Assembly (NCBI GenBank): GCA_025506515.1
Contig: CM046453.1
Span: forward strand, 46,546,395 to 46,610,394
From: Flaveria trinervia
Lineage: Eukaryota > Streptophyta > Magnoliopsida > Asterales > Asteraceae
Direction: 5' to 3'
DNA: 64,000 nucleotides
The translations under genes and the position numbers were made by a program. Numbering within the stretch: the first letter of the stretch is position 1; every line of letters starts with the position of its first letter. This document shows, piece after piece, positions 11,771 to 23,866 of this stretch. The notes under the pieces are model-generated. The model made no database searches. It worked only from the letters and a program-made list of their open reading frames with translations, and was not told where the DNA came from.

Positions 11771-13260
11771 TCAAAGAGTTGCAAGCTAAGAGGGATGTCG
11801 GGCAAACCTCACGTACAATTTTCATGATTCATATTGATCATAATTTAATATCCTCTAACACATAGGTATTGGATACCGGATGTGGAACTCACAATTGTAA
11901 CTTATTGTCTGGGTTCAAAAGAAGTAAGGACTTCAAGAAAGGGGATGTTAGCCTCTACATGGGGAACAGGGCAAAAGTTCAAGTTGAAGGTGGAGGGGAC
12001 TACATCTTGAAGCTTCCAAATGGTTTGGAAGCAATTTTGAAAAATATTTTGTATGCTCCTAATTTGACTAGGAACATTATTTCTGTTGCCTAATTATTTG
12101 ATATGGTTATGTCTTGACATTTATTGAAAATGAAATTCATGTTTCTTTAAATGGCATATTTTATTTTAAAGCTATTCCTACTAATGGTATTTATGAATTG
12201 GTTCGTGAAAACACATTATATGATAGCTTATTGTACCAAACCACCACTAAGAAACTCAAACTGGATTGAGTAATACCTATCTTTGGCATTGCCGTCTTGG
12301 TCATATAAACAAAAAGCGCATACAAACACTTCAAAAGAACCATCTTTTAAAAGCAAATGAATATGATTCATTTGATGTATGTGAATCTTGTTTACAAGGT
12401 ATAATGACTAAGGCACCTTTTAGTGGCAAATTCGAAAGTGCAAAAGATTTATGAGGCATCATATATTCGGATGTATGTGGTCCTTTTAAGCTAATGACTA
12501 GGTACCATGAAAGATACTTCATTACCTATACCGTCAACTATAGTCGATATGGTTATATGTACTTGTTAAGACACAAAGATGAAGCTTTTGAAATGTTCAA
12601 AATCTTCCAAAATGAAGTAGAAAATCAACTCAACAAGAAAATAAAAATTCTCCACACCGATAGAGGAGGTGAATACCTAAGTGAAGCTTTTAGAGATCAT
12701 CTTAGAAGTTGTGGTATTATCTCACAAATATCTCCACCTAGAACGCCACAACATAATGGCATGTCTGAGCAGAGAAATCGAACCCTATTGGACATGGTTC
12801 GATCTATGATGGCTACAAGCTCACTGCCTCTATCATTTTGGGGTTTTGCTTTTTGCTCTCTGTGGCCCGTATCTTGAATATGGCCCCAACCAAGAAAGTT
12901 GAAACGACACCTTTTGAAATATGACATGGAAGGGTTCCATCACTTTCATATTTAAAGGTATGGGGTTGTGAGGCTTATGTTGAGACTCCCACCTCAAACA
13001 AGCTAGCAATCCGTTCCACTAAGTGTATCTTCATTGATATCCTAGAGCTTCTATAGGATATTATTTCTATGATCAATTGAAACAAAAGAGTTTGTTGCCA
13101 AGAAGGCTAAGTTCTTAGAAGTTAAGTTCCTTACGGAAGGAACTAGCAGTAGAACGTGGATCTTGAGGAGGATCAAGAACCACAAACTGATACACGTTTG
13201 GTATACACTAGCACTCAACATGAGGATGTTGGGAATGATCAAGTGGTTGATCAATGTACA
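11771..13260 (+). pseudogene. pol: C1 protease and integrase
   Basis: The protease block LDTGCGTH lies at about 11870-11893, preceded by TAG where relatives have Trp. The retained DTG is the active-site Asp. The integrase zinc-binding His residues are in LWHCRLGHIN (about 12285) and the Cys pair in CESCLQG (about 12380). The core reads SDVCGPF (first Asp, after a TGA at about 12452), LHTDRGGEYL (second Asp, about 12653) and HNGMSEQRN (Glu, about 12755). Frameshift near 12870. The C-terminal part to 13260 is scattered over frames with several stops. All catalytic residues are present, but the frame is not. Confidence 0.85.
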
Positions 13261-14564
13261 CAAAACGTTCGCTGATCTGGTAGAATTAGTAATCCACCTG
13301 AAAGATATGGATTTTTCATAGATGGATGCTATGTCGTAGATTCTGATGAACCAACCACCTATCGTGATGAAATGTCCAATTTGGATTGTGACAAATGGCT
13401 TGAGGCCATGAACGTTGATATAATCAATCTATGGATTGAAGCAAGCATCAAGGAGTTGTAATCACTGTTTTGATGAAGAGATATTCAAATTTGGTTTTAT
13501 CAAAATCACTAATCAAGCATGTGTACATAAGAAGGCTAGTGGGAGCATCACCACTTTCCTAGTATTGTATGTCGATGACATCCTATTGTTTGGAAATGAC
13601 ATTCCAACCATGGAAGGTGTAAAAGCCTGGCTTGGAAACTATTTCTCCATTAAGGATCTTGGTGAAGCCGCCTATATTTTAGGAATAAAGATCTATAGGG
13701 ATAGATCAAGGCGGTTGATAGGTTTAAATCAAAATGCATACATTGGCAAGATCTTAAAAAGGTTCAGATGGAAAACTCTAAGAAAGGTACCATACCTATT
13801 CAAAGAGGAACTATATTAAGTAAGACTCAATGTCCAAGCTCAAAGGATGAGCAAGACAAAATGAAGGGAATCTCATATGTGTCTGCTATAGGATCCGTCA
13901 TGTATGCAATGATATGCACTAGACCGGACGTGTCATGCGCTTTGAGCATGACAAGCCGATACCAACAAAATCTTGGAAGCAGTCATTGGATGGCTGTTAA
14001 GAACATACTTAAGTACCTAAGGAGGACTAAAGATATGTTCCTAATCTATGGATCTGGTGAGGAGGAACTCGTTGTAAAGGGTTACACGGATGCGAGTTTC
14101 CAAACTAATCAGGATGATTAACGATCACAATCATGGTACATTTTCATCTTGAATGGAGGAGCAATCTCTTGAAGAGCTCTAAGCAAGATGATGTGGCATT
14201 ATCAACTACAGAGTTAGAATACATCACTGCTTCACTAGCAGCTCAGGAAGCTACATGGATAAAGAAGTTCATTGCCGATCTAGGGGTGGTCCCTTCCATT
14301 CAGGACCCCGTAGAAATTCTTTGTGATAACGAGGGTGCGATTGCTCAAATCAAGGAACCCTGTGCATATCAAAAGACTAGGCACATTGAACGAAGATTCA
14401 ACTACATAAGGGATGAAGTTGAAAAGGGAAAGATATGTATTCACAAAGTTCACACGGAACAAAACATTTCGGATCCGCTCACGAAGCTTCTTGAAAAGGC
14501 AAAGCATGAAAGTCCTACTTGTGCCATGGGACTTAATATTCTAGAGACTGGATATGATCTTTGA
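13261..14564 (+). pseudogene. pol: C1 RT (internally deleted) and RNase H
   Basis: The RT opens with CDKWLEAMN (about 13390) and then jumps to IEASIKEL*SLF and CFDEEIF. Compared with D1 (22414-22802) about 380 bp are missing, including KWVF and the first catalytic Asp (LMDVKTAFLNG). The remaining RT has the catalytic YVDD at 13568-13579. RNase H follows with RPDVSCA (about 13924), GYTDASF (about 14083), STTELEYI (about 14202) and TRHIERRFNYIRD, ending at the TGA before 14565. Frameshifts occur near 13770-13815 and 14121. The loss of the fingers and first Asp makes this RT dead. Confidence 0.87.
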
Positions 14565-15332
14565 TTTCTGTATTGAGATATTGGAACCCTTTATTACTTG
14601 AATGAATTATTTGGTTGTAATGATTCAACTAATATTCCTATTTTGCATGTTTAAAATCCATGAGTAAATTATGTACTCAGAATGTCTGTAGTTGTTCATA
14701 CTTGTGGGAACAAGTATGAAGGTAAAACTATTATGAACTTGGATTGGTAGATATTCATATGGATGAATATAGAGCAAAAGGTTGCTGGCAAAGTTCATAG
14801 ATATTTATGGGATGCAAATATTGGACTGACCTACATCTCAAACATTACAACATGGAATCTTCTTAATTGATCATAAGTAATTTTGAGTAAAGGCGAACAT
14901 CATTTGGTATCCTCTGACCTGAGATACATATTGGGTCTTGATATTTACAAAATATTATACTTTAACTTAGTTCTTTGCTATTCTGAAACATGGCAGTACA
15001 TAAGTCTGAGTTCAGGTATGATATAAGGCAATTGTGAGAGACGTATTTAGTCAAGATGGGATTTGTCCCTCTTATTCATTGAGGGTAAGATGTCTAAGGC
15101 CTGATAAAGTTAAATCAATGGAGAATGATCACTCTGTGTCTCTGGGATTTCACATAACATCTATGATAAAAGGATAGACGATTGATTCACCTAAAACGTT
15201 TCGAGTATGGTACTTGAAGAGGATGATGTTATTGAATGGCACTTAGTCATACATATTAATGGTAGTAAACAGTTGTTAGGCGGTATTTACTGCTTGCATC
15301 AATCTTCTATGAATCTTGTGCAAGTGGAAGAT
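14565..15332 (+). other. C1 3' untranslated region
   Basis: No ORF of note. It aligns with D1 23867-24613, including GGATTGGTAGATATTCAT and CTGACCTGAGATACATATTG. It ends with CAAGTGGAAGAT immediately before the LTR, the probable polypurine tract (D1 has AAGTGGGAGAT). Conservation of ~750 bp between two decayed elements suggests a functional 3' segment, perhaps acting at packaging or priming. Confidence 0.75.
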
Positions 15333-16100
15333 TGTTGGATCTTATATGCCCAAGACACATGCAAGATTGATGTAGTTAGTACGTTATGATCCAAGTCGGG
15401 TCATACCCAATAACAAGCTAAACAAACACCAATATATGTTTATTTGTTGATGAGATCATACAAATAAATATTGACACTAATTTTAGAAAATGGGTTTTCT
15501 AAAACATTGCTTTTGTAATAGAACAATATTATATGGATGATTTGTTCATGAGAATTATTTGTTTTATTATTTAAGTTGATTAAATAATAACAATAAAAGT
15601 GTGTTAATGTTATAAAATTAAAATAGGTTTTAATTTTATAAACTATGGATTTAAAGGAATGTATTTAAAAAAAATTTCAAAATGGGGGAACCCATTTTGA
15701 ACTAATTCGGCCGCCCATTGTGGGGCATTGGGGCTCCACCTTTTGTCTTGGTCCTTGAAAGTCATTAGACACAATTACACTCTTCCATCAAATACACCTT
15801 TCTCTCACACACACATAAGCAAGTACACTCTCAACAAGGCTAAAATTTTTGGGAATAGAGCTCCAAGAAGGCTGAAAATTTCGGATTTTGAAGGTGCTTT
15901 GGTAGAGAGTTTTGATGTTGAGCTCCCTAACTAGCTAAGTGTTTGGAAGAGCTTATGGGTATCACAACTTGAGGCTTTCTCTCTTGGGGGCTGGATATTC
16001 AACAACATCTTCTTCTTCATCTCATACATCTACAACATTTTGTGCAAGAAAGATTGTATCTTTGAACACCCTATGGTTGTTTTATGGTTTGAAAGCACAC

Positions 16101-16189
<89 letters not shown>

Positions 16190-16331
16190 ATCCATGTTCT
16201 TGGGTTTTGCTTATGGTTTAAAATAGTAAAAATTTTAGATTGGTAACCATATGTTTAATCCTTATATCTGCTGCGTTTTTATAATTTAAATGGTTAAACT
16301 AGCTTCGATTTACATGTTACAAACCCCAACA
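15333..16331 (+). repeat. C1 right LTR (999 bp)
   Basis: It starts TGTTGGATCT at 15333 and ends CCCCAACA at 16331. The first ~110 bp match the D1 LTR (CCCAAGACACAT, CAAGTCGGGTCATACCC) and so does the end (CTGCGTTTTT, GGTTAAAC). The middle is specific to C1 and contains the TA microsatellite at 16107-16188. G1 sequence continues at 16332. Confidence 0.92.
16107..16188. repeat. (TA)n microsatellite in the C1 right LTR
   Basis: About 82 bp of almost pure AT dinucleotides with one interruption (AATATTA near 16158). The corresponding place in the left LTR (about 9393) has only about 11 bp, so the run expanded in one LTR after insertion. Confidence 0.95.
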
Positions 16332-16386
16332 TTTCTTCACTTTATTCTTTCTTTCTTTGTCTTTACAAAAAATAACGGGTGTTACA
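16332..16386 (-). repeat. G1 3' LTR, first 55 bp
   Basis: The minus strand reads TGTAACACCCGTTATTTT, a common start of plant gypsy LTRs, right after a G-rich polypurine tract (GACGGGGGTGGACT). The rest was displaced by C1, which inserted here. The remainder would lie to the left of the C1 left LTR, outside the window. Confidence 0.85.
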
Positions 16387-17830
16387 AGTCCACCCCCGTC
16401 ATATAGGTTTCATCCCCGAAACCTGTTATTCCTTAAACAATCGTGGGTAATGTTGTCTCATCTCTTCTTCAGTCTCCCACGTAGACTCGGATCTCTTCTT
16501 GTGCTTCCATTGCACACGCACAAGAGGAACCACATTATTCCTCAACCTCTCTCTTTTTGATCAACGATCGCCACTGGTTGCTCCACATAATTGAGTCATT
16601 CATCAACCTCGATATCGTCCAGTAGAACAACCATATCTTCATCTGCCAAACATTTTCTCAGATGAGATACATGGAATGTCGGGTGAATTCCACTTAACTC
16701 ATCTCGTAGATCCAATCTGTAGGCCACCTCTCCTACCCTGTTACCCACCTGGAACTCAATCGGTCTACGTCGTTTATCAGCATACGACTTCTATCTTTCT
16801 TTGGCTGCCTTCATGAAGGCCTTGATCTTTTAAAGCTTCTCAGTCGTAGCCTCGATCACCTTGACGCTTCCTAACTCATTCTGACCAATATCACCCCAAT
16901 AGATGGGTGTCCTGCATCTCCTACCGTATATCATCTAATAAGGGGGCATGCCAATGCTGGCATGATAACTGTTGTTATATGATAACTCAGCTAACGGTAA
17001 GTGGTCATCCCAACTTCCTCCAAAATCGATGACACATGCACGAAGCATATCCTCGAGCATCTGAAAGGTCCTTTCCGACTGACCATCTGTCTGAGGATGA
17101 TAAGCCGTGCTAATATGCAACCTAGTCCCCATAGCATTGTCGAATTTCTTCCAAATTTTGATGTAAACCGGGTGTCACGATCAGACACAATAGACACCGA
17201 TACACCATGACGAGTTACGATCTCCTTAATGAAAAGTTCAGCTAACCTCTCGGATGAATATGTCTCATGAATCGGTAGAAAGTGAGCACTCTTCGTCAAA
17301 TGATCAACTATCACCCATATGGCATCATATCATCGCGCGATGCGCAATAGCTTCGTAATAAACTCCATGGTGATGTGCTCCCACTTCCATTCCGGTATGT
17401 ACAAAGGTTGGATCTTCCCATATGGATTTTGATGCTCGGCCTTCACTTGTAAACATGTAAGGCATTTACTCACATACTCCACCACATCATGCTTCATACC
17501 CGGCCACCAATAGTCTTTCCTTATGTCTTGTACATCTTTGTAGCACCAGGACGAATAGAGTATCGAGTCTTATGAGCTTCGTCCATGATCTTCATGCGTA
17601 AATCCCCAAAATGAGGAATCCACATTAATCCAAATCGGGTTCTAACACCAAGTGTGTTTTCACCCAATTCCATAACCAGACCTCTCATTCTTTTGAAGTT
17701 AAGATGATCTTCTTTCAGTGCCTCATGTTGGAACTCTTTGACTTGCTTCATCACGTCAGAGGTCATGATCATCTGGTAAGCTTTCACCCGAATCGGCTCG
17801 GGTCTCTGTTTTCGGCTAAGGGCATCCGCC
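16387..17830 (-). pseudogene. pol: G1 integrase and chromodomain
   Basis: Reading from 17830 down, ADALSRKQRPEP (the end of RNase H, directly after the D1 insertion) is followed by the integrase zinc-binding region. The core then has VDHLTKSAHFLPI, SIVSDRDTRFTSKF (catalytic Asp, about 17180) and, after a frameshift near 17150, STAYHPQTDGQSERTF (catalytic Glu, about 17090). Toward the end PLVRVQWKHKKR and STWETEEEMRQHYPRLF (about 16540-16430) form a chromodomain, which in this family targets integration to modified chromatin. Stops near 16932 and 16594 and the frameshift make it inactive. Confidence 0.87.
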
Positions 17831-18819
17831 TGTTGGATTCTGTATGCCCAAGACACATAGAACATTGATGTGGTTAGTACGTTGTGATCCAAGTCGGGTC
17901 ATACCCAATAACAAGCTTAGCAAACACCAATTAATATTTAATTGATGATATGATCATGCAATTAAATAATCACACCAATTTAGAAAATGGGTTTTCTAAA
18001 TAAATTGTATGTGAGAAAGAACAAATTATGAGGACATTTTGTACATGGTTATTATTTGTTATGTTGTTTAAATTAATCAAGCAACATCAAATAATAAAAG
18101 TGTGTGTGTGCATATTTTATATAATTAAAGGTTAATTATGTATGTTATAAGATTAGTCAAATTAATTGGGTCTTAAAAAAAAAAAAGGGAAAAAAACCCT
18201 AATAAAGGGAGGTGGATTTTCGGCCGCAATGTGCCTCTCCCCTCTCCTTTCTTTTCTGGTTTTTGAAGCAAAAAAACTCTCGATGAACACACACATCTTC
18301 ATCCTCTCATCTCACACACATATGGAATGACCAAAGGAGAGAATGGTTCTCTCCCTTTTGAAGAAACTCTCGGCTGAAACATGTTCCAGCAGCATCTTCA
18401 TGCTCGATTTGGTGCTGGAAGGATGTTCCAGCAGCATCTTCATGGTCGATTTTGGTGTCAAATCCTAGCAAACACGGTGTTTCTTGAGGGCTTGTGGGTA
18501 TGTACACTGAGGACACCTATCCTTGGTGTTTTAGCCATCCAAGGACAGCCACTTCTTCAACAAAACGTGATTTCCAGCAGCTCTAATGTCGGTTCTTCAA
18601 ATCGCCCATAAAGGTAGTTTGTTGATGTTGTTTTGGTTGTTTTAGCTTGTTGATAACTAGTTTATTCACATACATATGATCCTATGTCTTTGGGTTTGTT
18701 GAAATTAAGTTATGAAGATCAATTTTCAGATTACAAATGGTATTTGTTAAATGTTTATCCGCTGCGTTTTTCTTGTTTAAATGGTTAAACAACATTGTTT
18801 TGGCACAACAAACCCAACA
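17831..18819 (+). repeat. D1 5' LTR (989 bp)
   Basis: It runs from TGTTGGATTC to ACCCAACA. By eye it differs from the 3' LTR at about four substitutions (for example TGTATGTTAT against TGTAATTTAT, and CACGG against CATGG) and a handful of single-base indels. It contains an A-run near 18175-18200 and GTTCCAGCAGCATCTTCATG repeated at about 18381 and 18424. Confidence 0.96.
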
Positions 18820-20281
18820 TTGGCATCAAGAGCCGGTTATGTGGATGATTAGTTTCATGTGTTCTTGTATAATTGGTTATATAAGGTTTAACAACCAATT
18901 TTAGGGCTGTTTTGTATTGATTTGATGATACCCCAATCTTTCAAGGTTATATCAAACATGCTAGTGATTAAACCTTGAAAGGAAAGATATCAATTTGGTT
19001 GATTGTGTTTTGTTTGGACAAAAGACCCTAGATTTTTGGTTTATGTTGGCTGAAAATTTAGGGTCAATGGGGTTCATTTTGGTTCTTAGTATGATGTATA
19101 TGGATACATAATTTTAGTGCATAACATAGCCTTGACCTTGGTTATTTTGGGTTTGATTGATTATGGTATTGTCATGTTGATAGTGTTCTTTCTTTATGGG
19201 TTGTAATAATAATCTTTTGTGTTTCCTTTTGGTTTGTATTTTGTTTATTCATTTGGCAATGTAATAAATAGATTAGGAGTATTTTTCTTTTACTAGAAAA
19301 TATGTATTAGGATAAATATATTTTGTAAAAGAAGATGCTCGGGAAGGAAGCACAAAAGGAAGACACAAAGGATGGACTTGAAGCATTTGGATGCAAGTTC
19401 AAGTGGGGGTCTTTGGAGATCTCATCATTTGTGTTGTGTTGAACCCTTAGGAAAAGACCTTATGACAACACTTGTGATGGCAAACAAGTGTAGTCAACTT
19501 AGTGGCTATGGTTATGCACATATGTTTGTATGATTATGCTTGTTTTTTTTATGTTGATTGTTTGATATATGAATATGCTTAACAATCTAAATAAATTATG
19601 ATAACAAGCTGAATTTTATGGTTCTAAATCATTAAGTAATTAATAAAAGGTTATTAAAAGGATTAATGATTTCAAAATAAAAGAGGTTTTATTAAAAGAG
19701 AACCATAGGGTACCATGTATTTGAAAGCATGCAATTACAAGGTACATAGGTTTTCAAGTCTAAAATTAATGGAAACTTAAAACCCTTTGGTAACAAGTCT
19801 AACACCATCCTTTTACACGACACTCGAATCACTTGGGAACTACTTGTGGGATAAAGGTCACCTAACCACTTGTAGGGAACTTGTGTCCTTGAGGTGAGTC
19901 TAACATACTTGTGGGATAAAGGTCACCTAACCGCTTATATGTAAAAACTCACACGTGTGTGTAAGTAGGACGACTTGAATTGGAAACCATGTGCTTAGGG
20001 TCACCGAAGCATGGCGTACAATGGTGTTGATGGGATTAAACATGCCGACTAAACATATGATGTTTAACCGATCCCATAAGACTAGAAATTGCAATAGGTT
20101 GCAATTGTCAACTGTTGACTACCTTGTTAATTTAAATAATGGGATAAAGGTCACCTAACCATCATTTAAATGTAACGTTGGATTCTAGATTTTAATTGTT
20201 AATTGTCTATGAGACATTTAAGGGTATTAACGATTAAAATAAATTCATGAGAAATACTATATGAACTTTGTCAATATTGTA
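18820..20281 (+). other. D1 primer-binding site and 1.46-kb leader
   Basis: TGGCATCAAGAGCCGG at 18821-18836 is the primer-binding site one base after the LTR. The leader has no credible gene and aligns with the C1 leader in blocks such as ACCTTATGACAACACTTGTG and AGTGGCTATGGTTATGCA. It contains three copies of the lineage 20-mer. Confidence 0.82.
19848..20160 (+). repeat. D1 leader repeat, three copies of a 20-mer
   Basis: GGGATAAAGGTCACCTAACC occurs exactly at 19848-19867, 19913-19932 and 20141-20160. The last copy has the same flanks (AATTTAAATAAT) as the second C1 copy. C1 has two copies. The exact match is striking in an element whose genes are heavily mutated. Confidence 0.9.
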
Positions 20282-21170
20282 ATGATGACCTCTAACTATA
20301 ATGCTACCACCCCGATCGTCCCTTCCCTATCACTGAGACCTATTCTCGAGAGGGATAGTCCTAACCATAATTATCTTATGGACTCATTTTGAAACTTGAG
20401 AATCGTTCTCAAGAATGAGTAAAGGTCTATGTCCTTGACGATCCCATACCTCACCAACCCACGCTGTTGATGTTATGGCCTTTTGACGATTGAGTTAAGC
20501 ACACTTAGGATTCTGTGCAAGCATCCGATCTCATGTTGGGAATATGATTCCCAGACTCCAAAAGGGTTTGGAGCCTCATGGGGCACATGACATGTTAATC
20601 TAAAAGGGAAATGTTCCTTCCACAAATTTAATAAGATTGCTTTGAAACGGTTCAAGCACTTTATACATGTCACATGAAAAGACCCAATCAATATCATCTT
20701 ATATATCCTTAAGATAAAAGCCATATTGATAGCCTCAAGATGCTTTGCTGTCCTGTCTCAAAGTAGTTGGCCAAGGATTTGATCCTTGATTGCCTAACTA
20801 AAGGTTTGAGACATTCATAATAAACCGTAACATGAACGGATGGGACAAGAGCATCGGTGAACCTCATGCAATGCTCAAAGCAACCAAGGCGGGGATAAGT
20901 AGAGAGGTTCTACCTATTCTCTCAATCAATAAAGGAGGCTATAAGAAGTGGCCCATCCCGATCCTAAAGCAATTATTGCTAAAGGAAAGGAATACATCAA
21001 AGCAAAGGTTAAAGCGAAACCTCAAAAACTAAGCTTATGAAGCCTAAGTTAATGAAGAACGATCCATGTTTTGAGTATGGAGAGATAGGACTATAAAAGG
21101 GAATTGTCCCTTCTATCTCAAGGAGTTGAAACACAAGAACGGTTTTGGGCAAACCTCAAATACAATTCCA
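20282..21170 (+). pseudogene. gag: D1 gag, heavily decayed
   Basis: The start is the ATG at 20282 (MMTSNYN), in the same place relative to the leader as the C1 gag. LERDSPNHNYLMDSF*NLRIVL is recognisably the C1 gag opening with TGA for Trp. Stops and shifts follow throughout. MNGWDKSIGEPHAML (about 20832) matches C1 MNGWDKNISKLHPML. The zinc knuckle near 21065 has lost a Cys (Cys to Tyr) and contains a stop. It cannot work. Confidence 0.8.
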
Positions 21171-22320
21171 TGATTCATACGCTGTTTTAAAAGCCATTTC
21201 TTCAATCACATGGGTATTGGATACCGGATGTGAGACTCATACTTGCAATTGTTGCAAAAGGGTTCAAAAGAAATGTCCGCTTCAAGAAGGGAAACTCTAT
21301 TTTGAGACCTTCAAATGGTTTGGAAGTTGTTCTCAAAACATTTTTGTATGCACCTAGTTTGACTAGGAACATGATTAATGTTTCCTTTTAAAACAATATG
21401 ATCATGATTCAAAATTTGTAAATAATGGTATTGAGTTTTGAATGATGTATATCATTTTAAGGATATGCCTTTTAATGACATCCATGAATTGGTTCATGAT
21501 AGATCATCCTATTATAACTCGTTGATACACATTTAGCATAAAGAAACTTAAAATGGGTTTAAGTTATTACTATCTTTGACATTGTCGCCTTGGTCACATT
21601 AACCAGAATTAGATTCAAACACTTCAAAAGAATGGTCTTTTGGAAACAAATGAAAATGTTTCATTTGATAAGTATGAACCAAAGACTAATTAGGAATGAT
21701 GCATTTGGATGCATATGATCCTTTTAAGACAATGTCTATGACTGGTGAAAGATACTTCATTAATGTTAACGACGATTGCAGTCGCTATTATTGTGTGCAC
21801 TTGATGACACATAAGTATGAAGCTTTTGAAATGTTCAAAATCTTCAATAATGAAGTAGAAAATCAACTCCGCATAGTTATCTATGCTCTTCATTCAGATA
21901 AAGGAGAAACTGAACCCTATTTGGATATGGTTCAATTTATTATGGCTATGAACTTACCACCTTTATCATTTTGGTTTTCGCATCGCTCTCTAAGGCTCAT
22001 ATTATGAATATGACCCGGACAAAGAAAGTGTGTATTCATTTAGAATCCAAAGAGACTGTATAAGATACCGTTTCTTTGACTCAACGAATAGAAGTATTTA
22101 TTGCTCCAAAGTCTATGGTTCTTGAAACCAAGTCCTTTATGGAAGGAATGACGTATAGAACTGTGGAACTTGATAAGGATCAAAATCCACAAGGCGATAC
22201 ACATTTGATTGACACTAGCAATCAGCAGGAGGTTGTTGATAAAGATCAAGAGGTTGATCAACACACACAAAACGTTCACAAATCTGGTAGAGTTAGTATT
22301 CCATCTGAAAGATAAGATAT
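21171..22320 (+). pseudogene. pol: D1 protease and integrase, integrase core deleted
   Basis: Protease WVLDTGCETHTC lies at about 21211. The integrase zinc-binding region (about 21570-21690) has several stops. The core reads GERYFINVNDDCSRY and ALHSDKGETEPYLDMVQF. Compared with C1 (HTDRGGEYL ... SEQRNRTLLDMVR) about 40 codons are missing, including the catalytic Glu. The C-terminal part (22076-22315) is open but shifted. The protein could not catalyse integration, although the element itself integrated cleanly with a duplication. Confidence 0.83.
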
Positions 22321-23866
22321 TTCATGAATGGATGCTATGTGGTTATACCCTGTAGGCTAACCATACACCAAGATGTTATGTCCAATTTGGATTGGGACAA
22401 ATGGCTAGAGGCCATGAACGTAAGGATGCAATTCATGTATAACAACCAAGTTTGGCAATTGGTTGAACCTCCACTTAACTCCAAATCGGTTGGATACAAG
22501 TGGGTTTTCTGGATGAAAACAAATATACATGGAGACTTGAATACTTATAAGTCAAGACTTATAGCATAAGGTTTTCATCAAACTCAATTGGTTGATTATG
22601 ATGAAAGTCTTACGCCCGTGGCAATGCTAAGGTCGATTAGGATGTTAAGTGCCATAACTGCATATTTTGAATATGAGTTTTGGCTAATGGATGTCAAAAC
22701 CGCTTTCCTTAATGGACATCTCGTAGAGACTGTCCACATAGTTCAGCATGAAGGTTTTGTCGATCCGCGACATCCCAATAAAGTATACAAGTTAAAGTGA
22801 TAGATCTATGGATTGAAACAAGCATCAAAAGGGTGTGTATATATGAAAGCTAGTGGGAGCAGAAGTATACTCTCAGTGTTGTATGCTGATGACACACTGC
22901 TATTTGAAAAATATATTCCAACCTTGGAAGGTGTTAAAACCTTGCTTGGAAGATGTTTTTCATAAAAAGGATCTCTTTGAAATCACCCATATTTTGGAAT
23001 AAGGATCTATAAGGATAGATCGAGGTGGTTGATAGGGCTAAACCAAAGTGCATATATTAATAAAATCTTGAAAAGGTTCAAGATGGAAATCTCTTAGAAA
23101 GGTATGATACCCTTTCAAAGAGAGACCATGTTGACTACGTCTCAATGTCCAAGCTCATAGGATGAGCAAAATCAAATGAAGGATATCCCATACGCATCTG
23201 CTATAGGATCCGTCATTTGTCTCATGATATGCACTAAACCGGACGAGTCATGCTTATCAGGTATGACAAAGTAGATACCAATAGAAATAACCATTGAATG
23301 GTTGTTAAAGTATGTTGATGCACCTTAGTAAGACTAAGGATATGTTTCTAATATACGGATCTATTGAAGTGAAAATCTGTGTAAAGGGTTGCACAGATAA
23401 GGACTTCCAAAACAGATCGATACAACTCTCGATCATAATCAGGTGTACTTCCATTATGAATGGAGGTGTGGTATCCTTGAAGTGTTCAAAGCAGGACACG
23501 GTAGCATTATTCGTCTAAAATCCGAATACATAGCCGCTTCATTGGCAGCTTTGGAAGCTGCATGGATAAGCTTGTCCATTGCTTATCTAGGGGTGGTCTC
23601 TACCATTCAAGACTCCCTAGAGATCTTTGGTAATTACGTGGGTGGGATTGCTCAAATCAAGGAACCCCGTACTCATCAAAGACTAAGCACCTTGAGCGGA
23701 GATTCAACATCATAAGGGATGAAGTTGAAAAGGGTAAAGATATGTATTCGTAAAGTTCATTAAGATCAAAACGTTACGAATCCACTCACGAAGCTCCTTG
23801 CGAAGGCAAAGTATGAGGGTCATACTTGTGCCTTAGGACTTCGATATTCTAGTGATTGGAATTGAT
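22321..23866 (+). pseudogene. pol: D1 RT and RNase H, decayed
   Basis: RT blocks are DKWLEAMNVRMQFM, GYKWVFWMKTN (about 22492), LMDVKTAFLNGHLVETVHIVQ (first Asp, about 22684) and YADD at 22882-22893 in place of YVDD. About 130 bp are missing between LKQASKG and VYMKASG. RNase H continues with CTKPDES (about 23229), LKSEYIAASLAALEAAW (about 23515) and RTHQRLSTLSG, ending near 23866. Many stops and frameshifts. It keeps the RT segment that C1 has lost. Confidence 0.83.

Larger units (their letters stand above)
9335..16331 (+). mobile_element. C1: Ty1/copia element, left LTR cut by B1
   Basis: The layout is LTR remnant, primer-binding site, long leader, gag, protease, integrase, RT, RNase H, conserved 3' UTR and complete right LTR. 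It is a different copia lineage from A, B and T: the gag opening (KERLNHNNFIDWFRNLRIVL), the DTGCGTH protease and the absence of an extra ORF separate it. It is related to D1 along its whole length. It sits in the G1 3' LTR, with the G1 terminus continuing at 16332. The probable duplication TTTCT (16332-16336) cannot be checked because the left end is outside the window. Confidence 0.9.
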
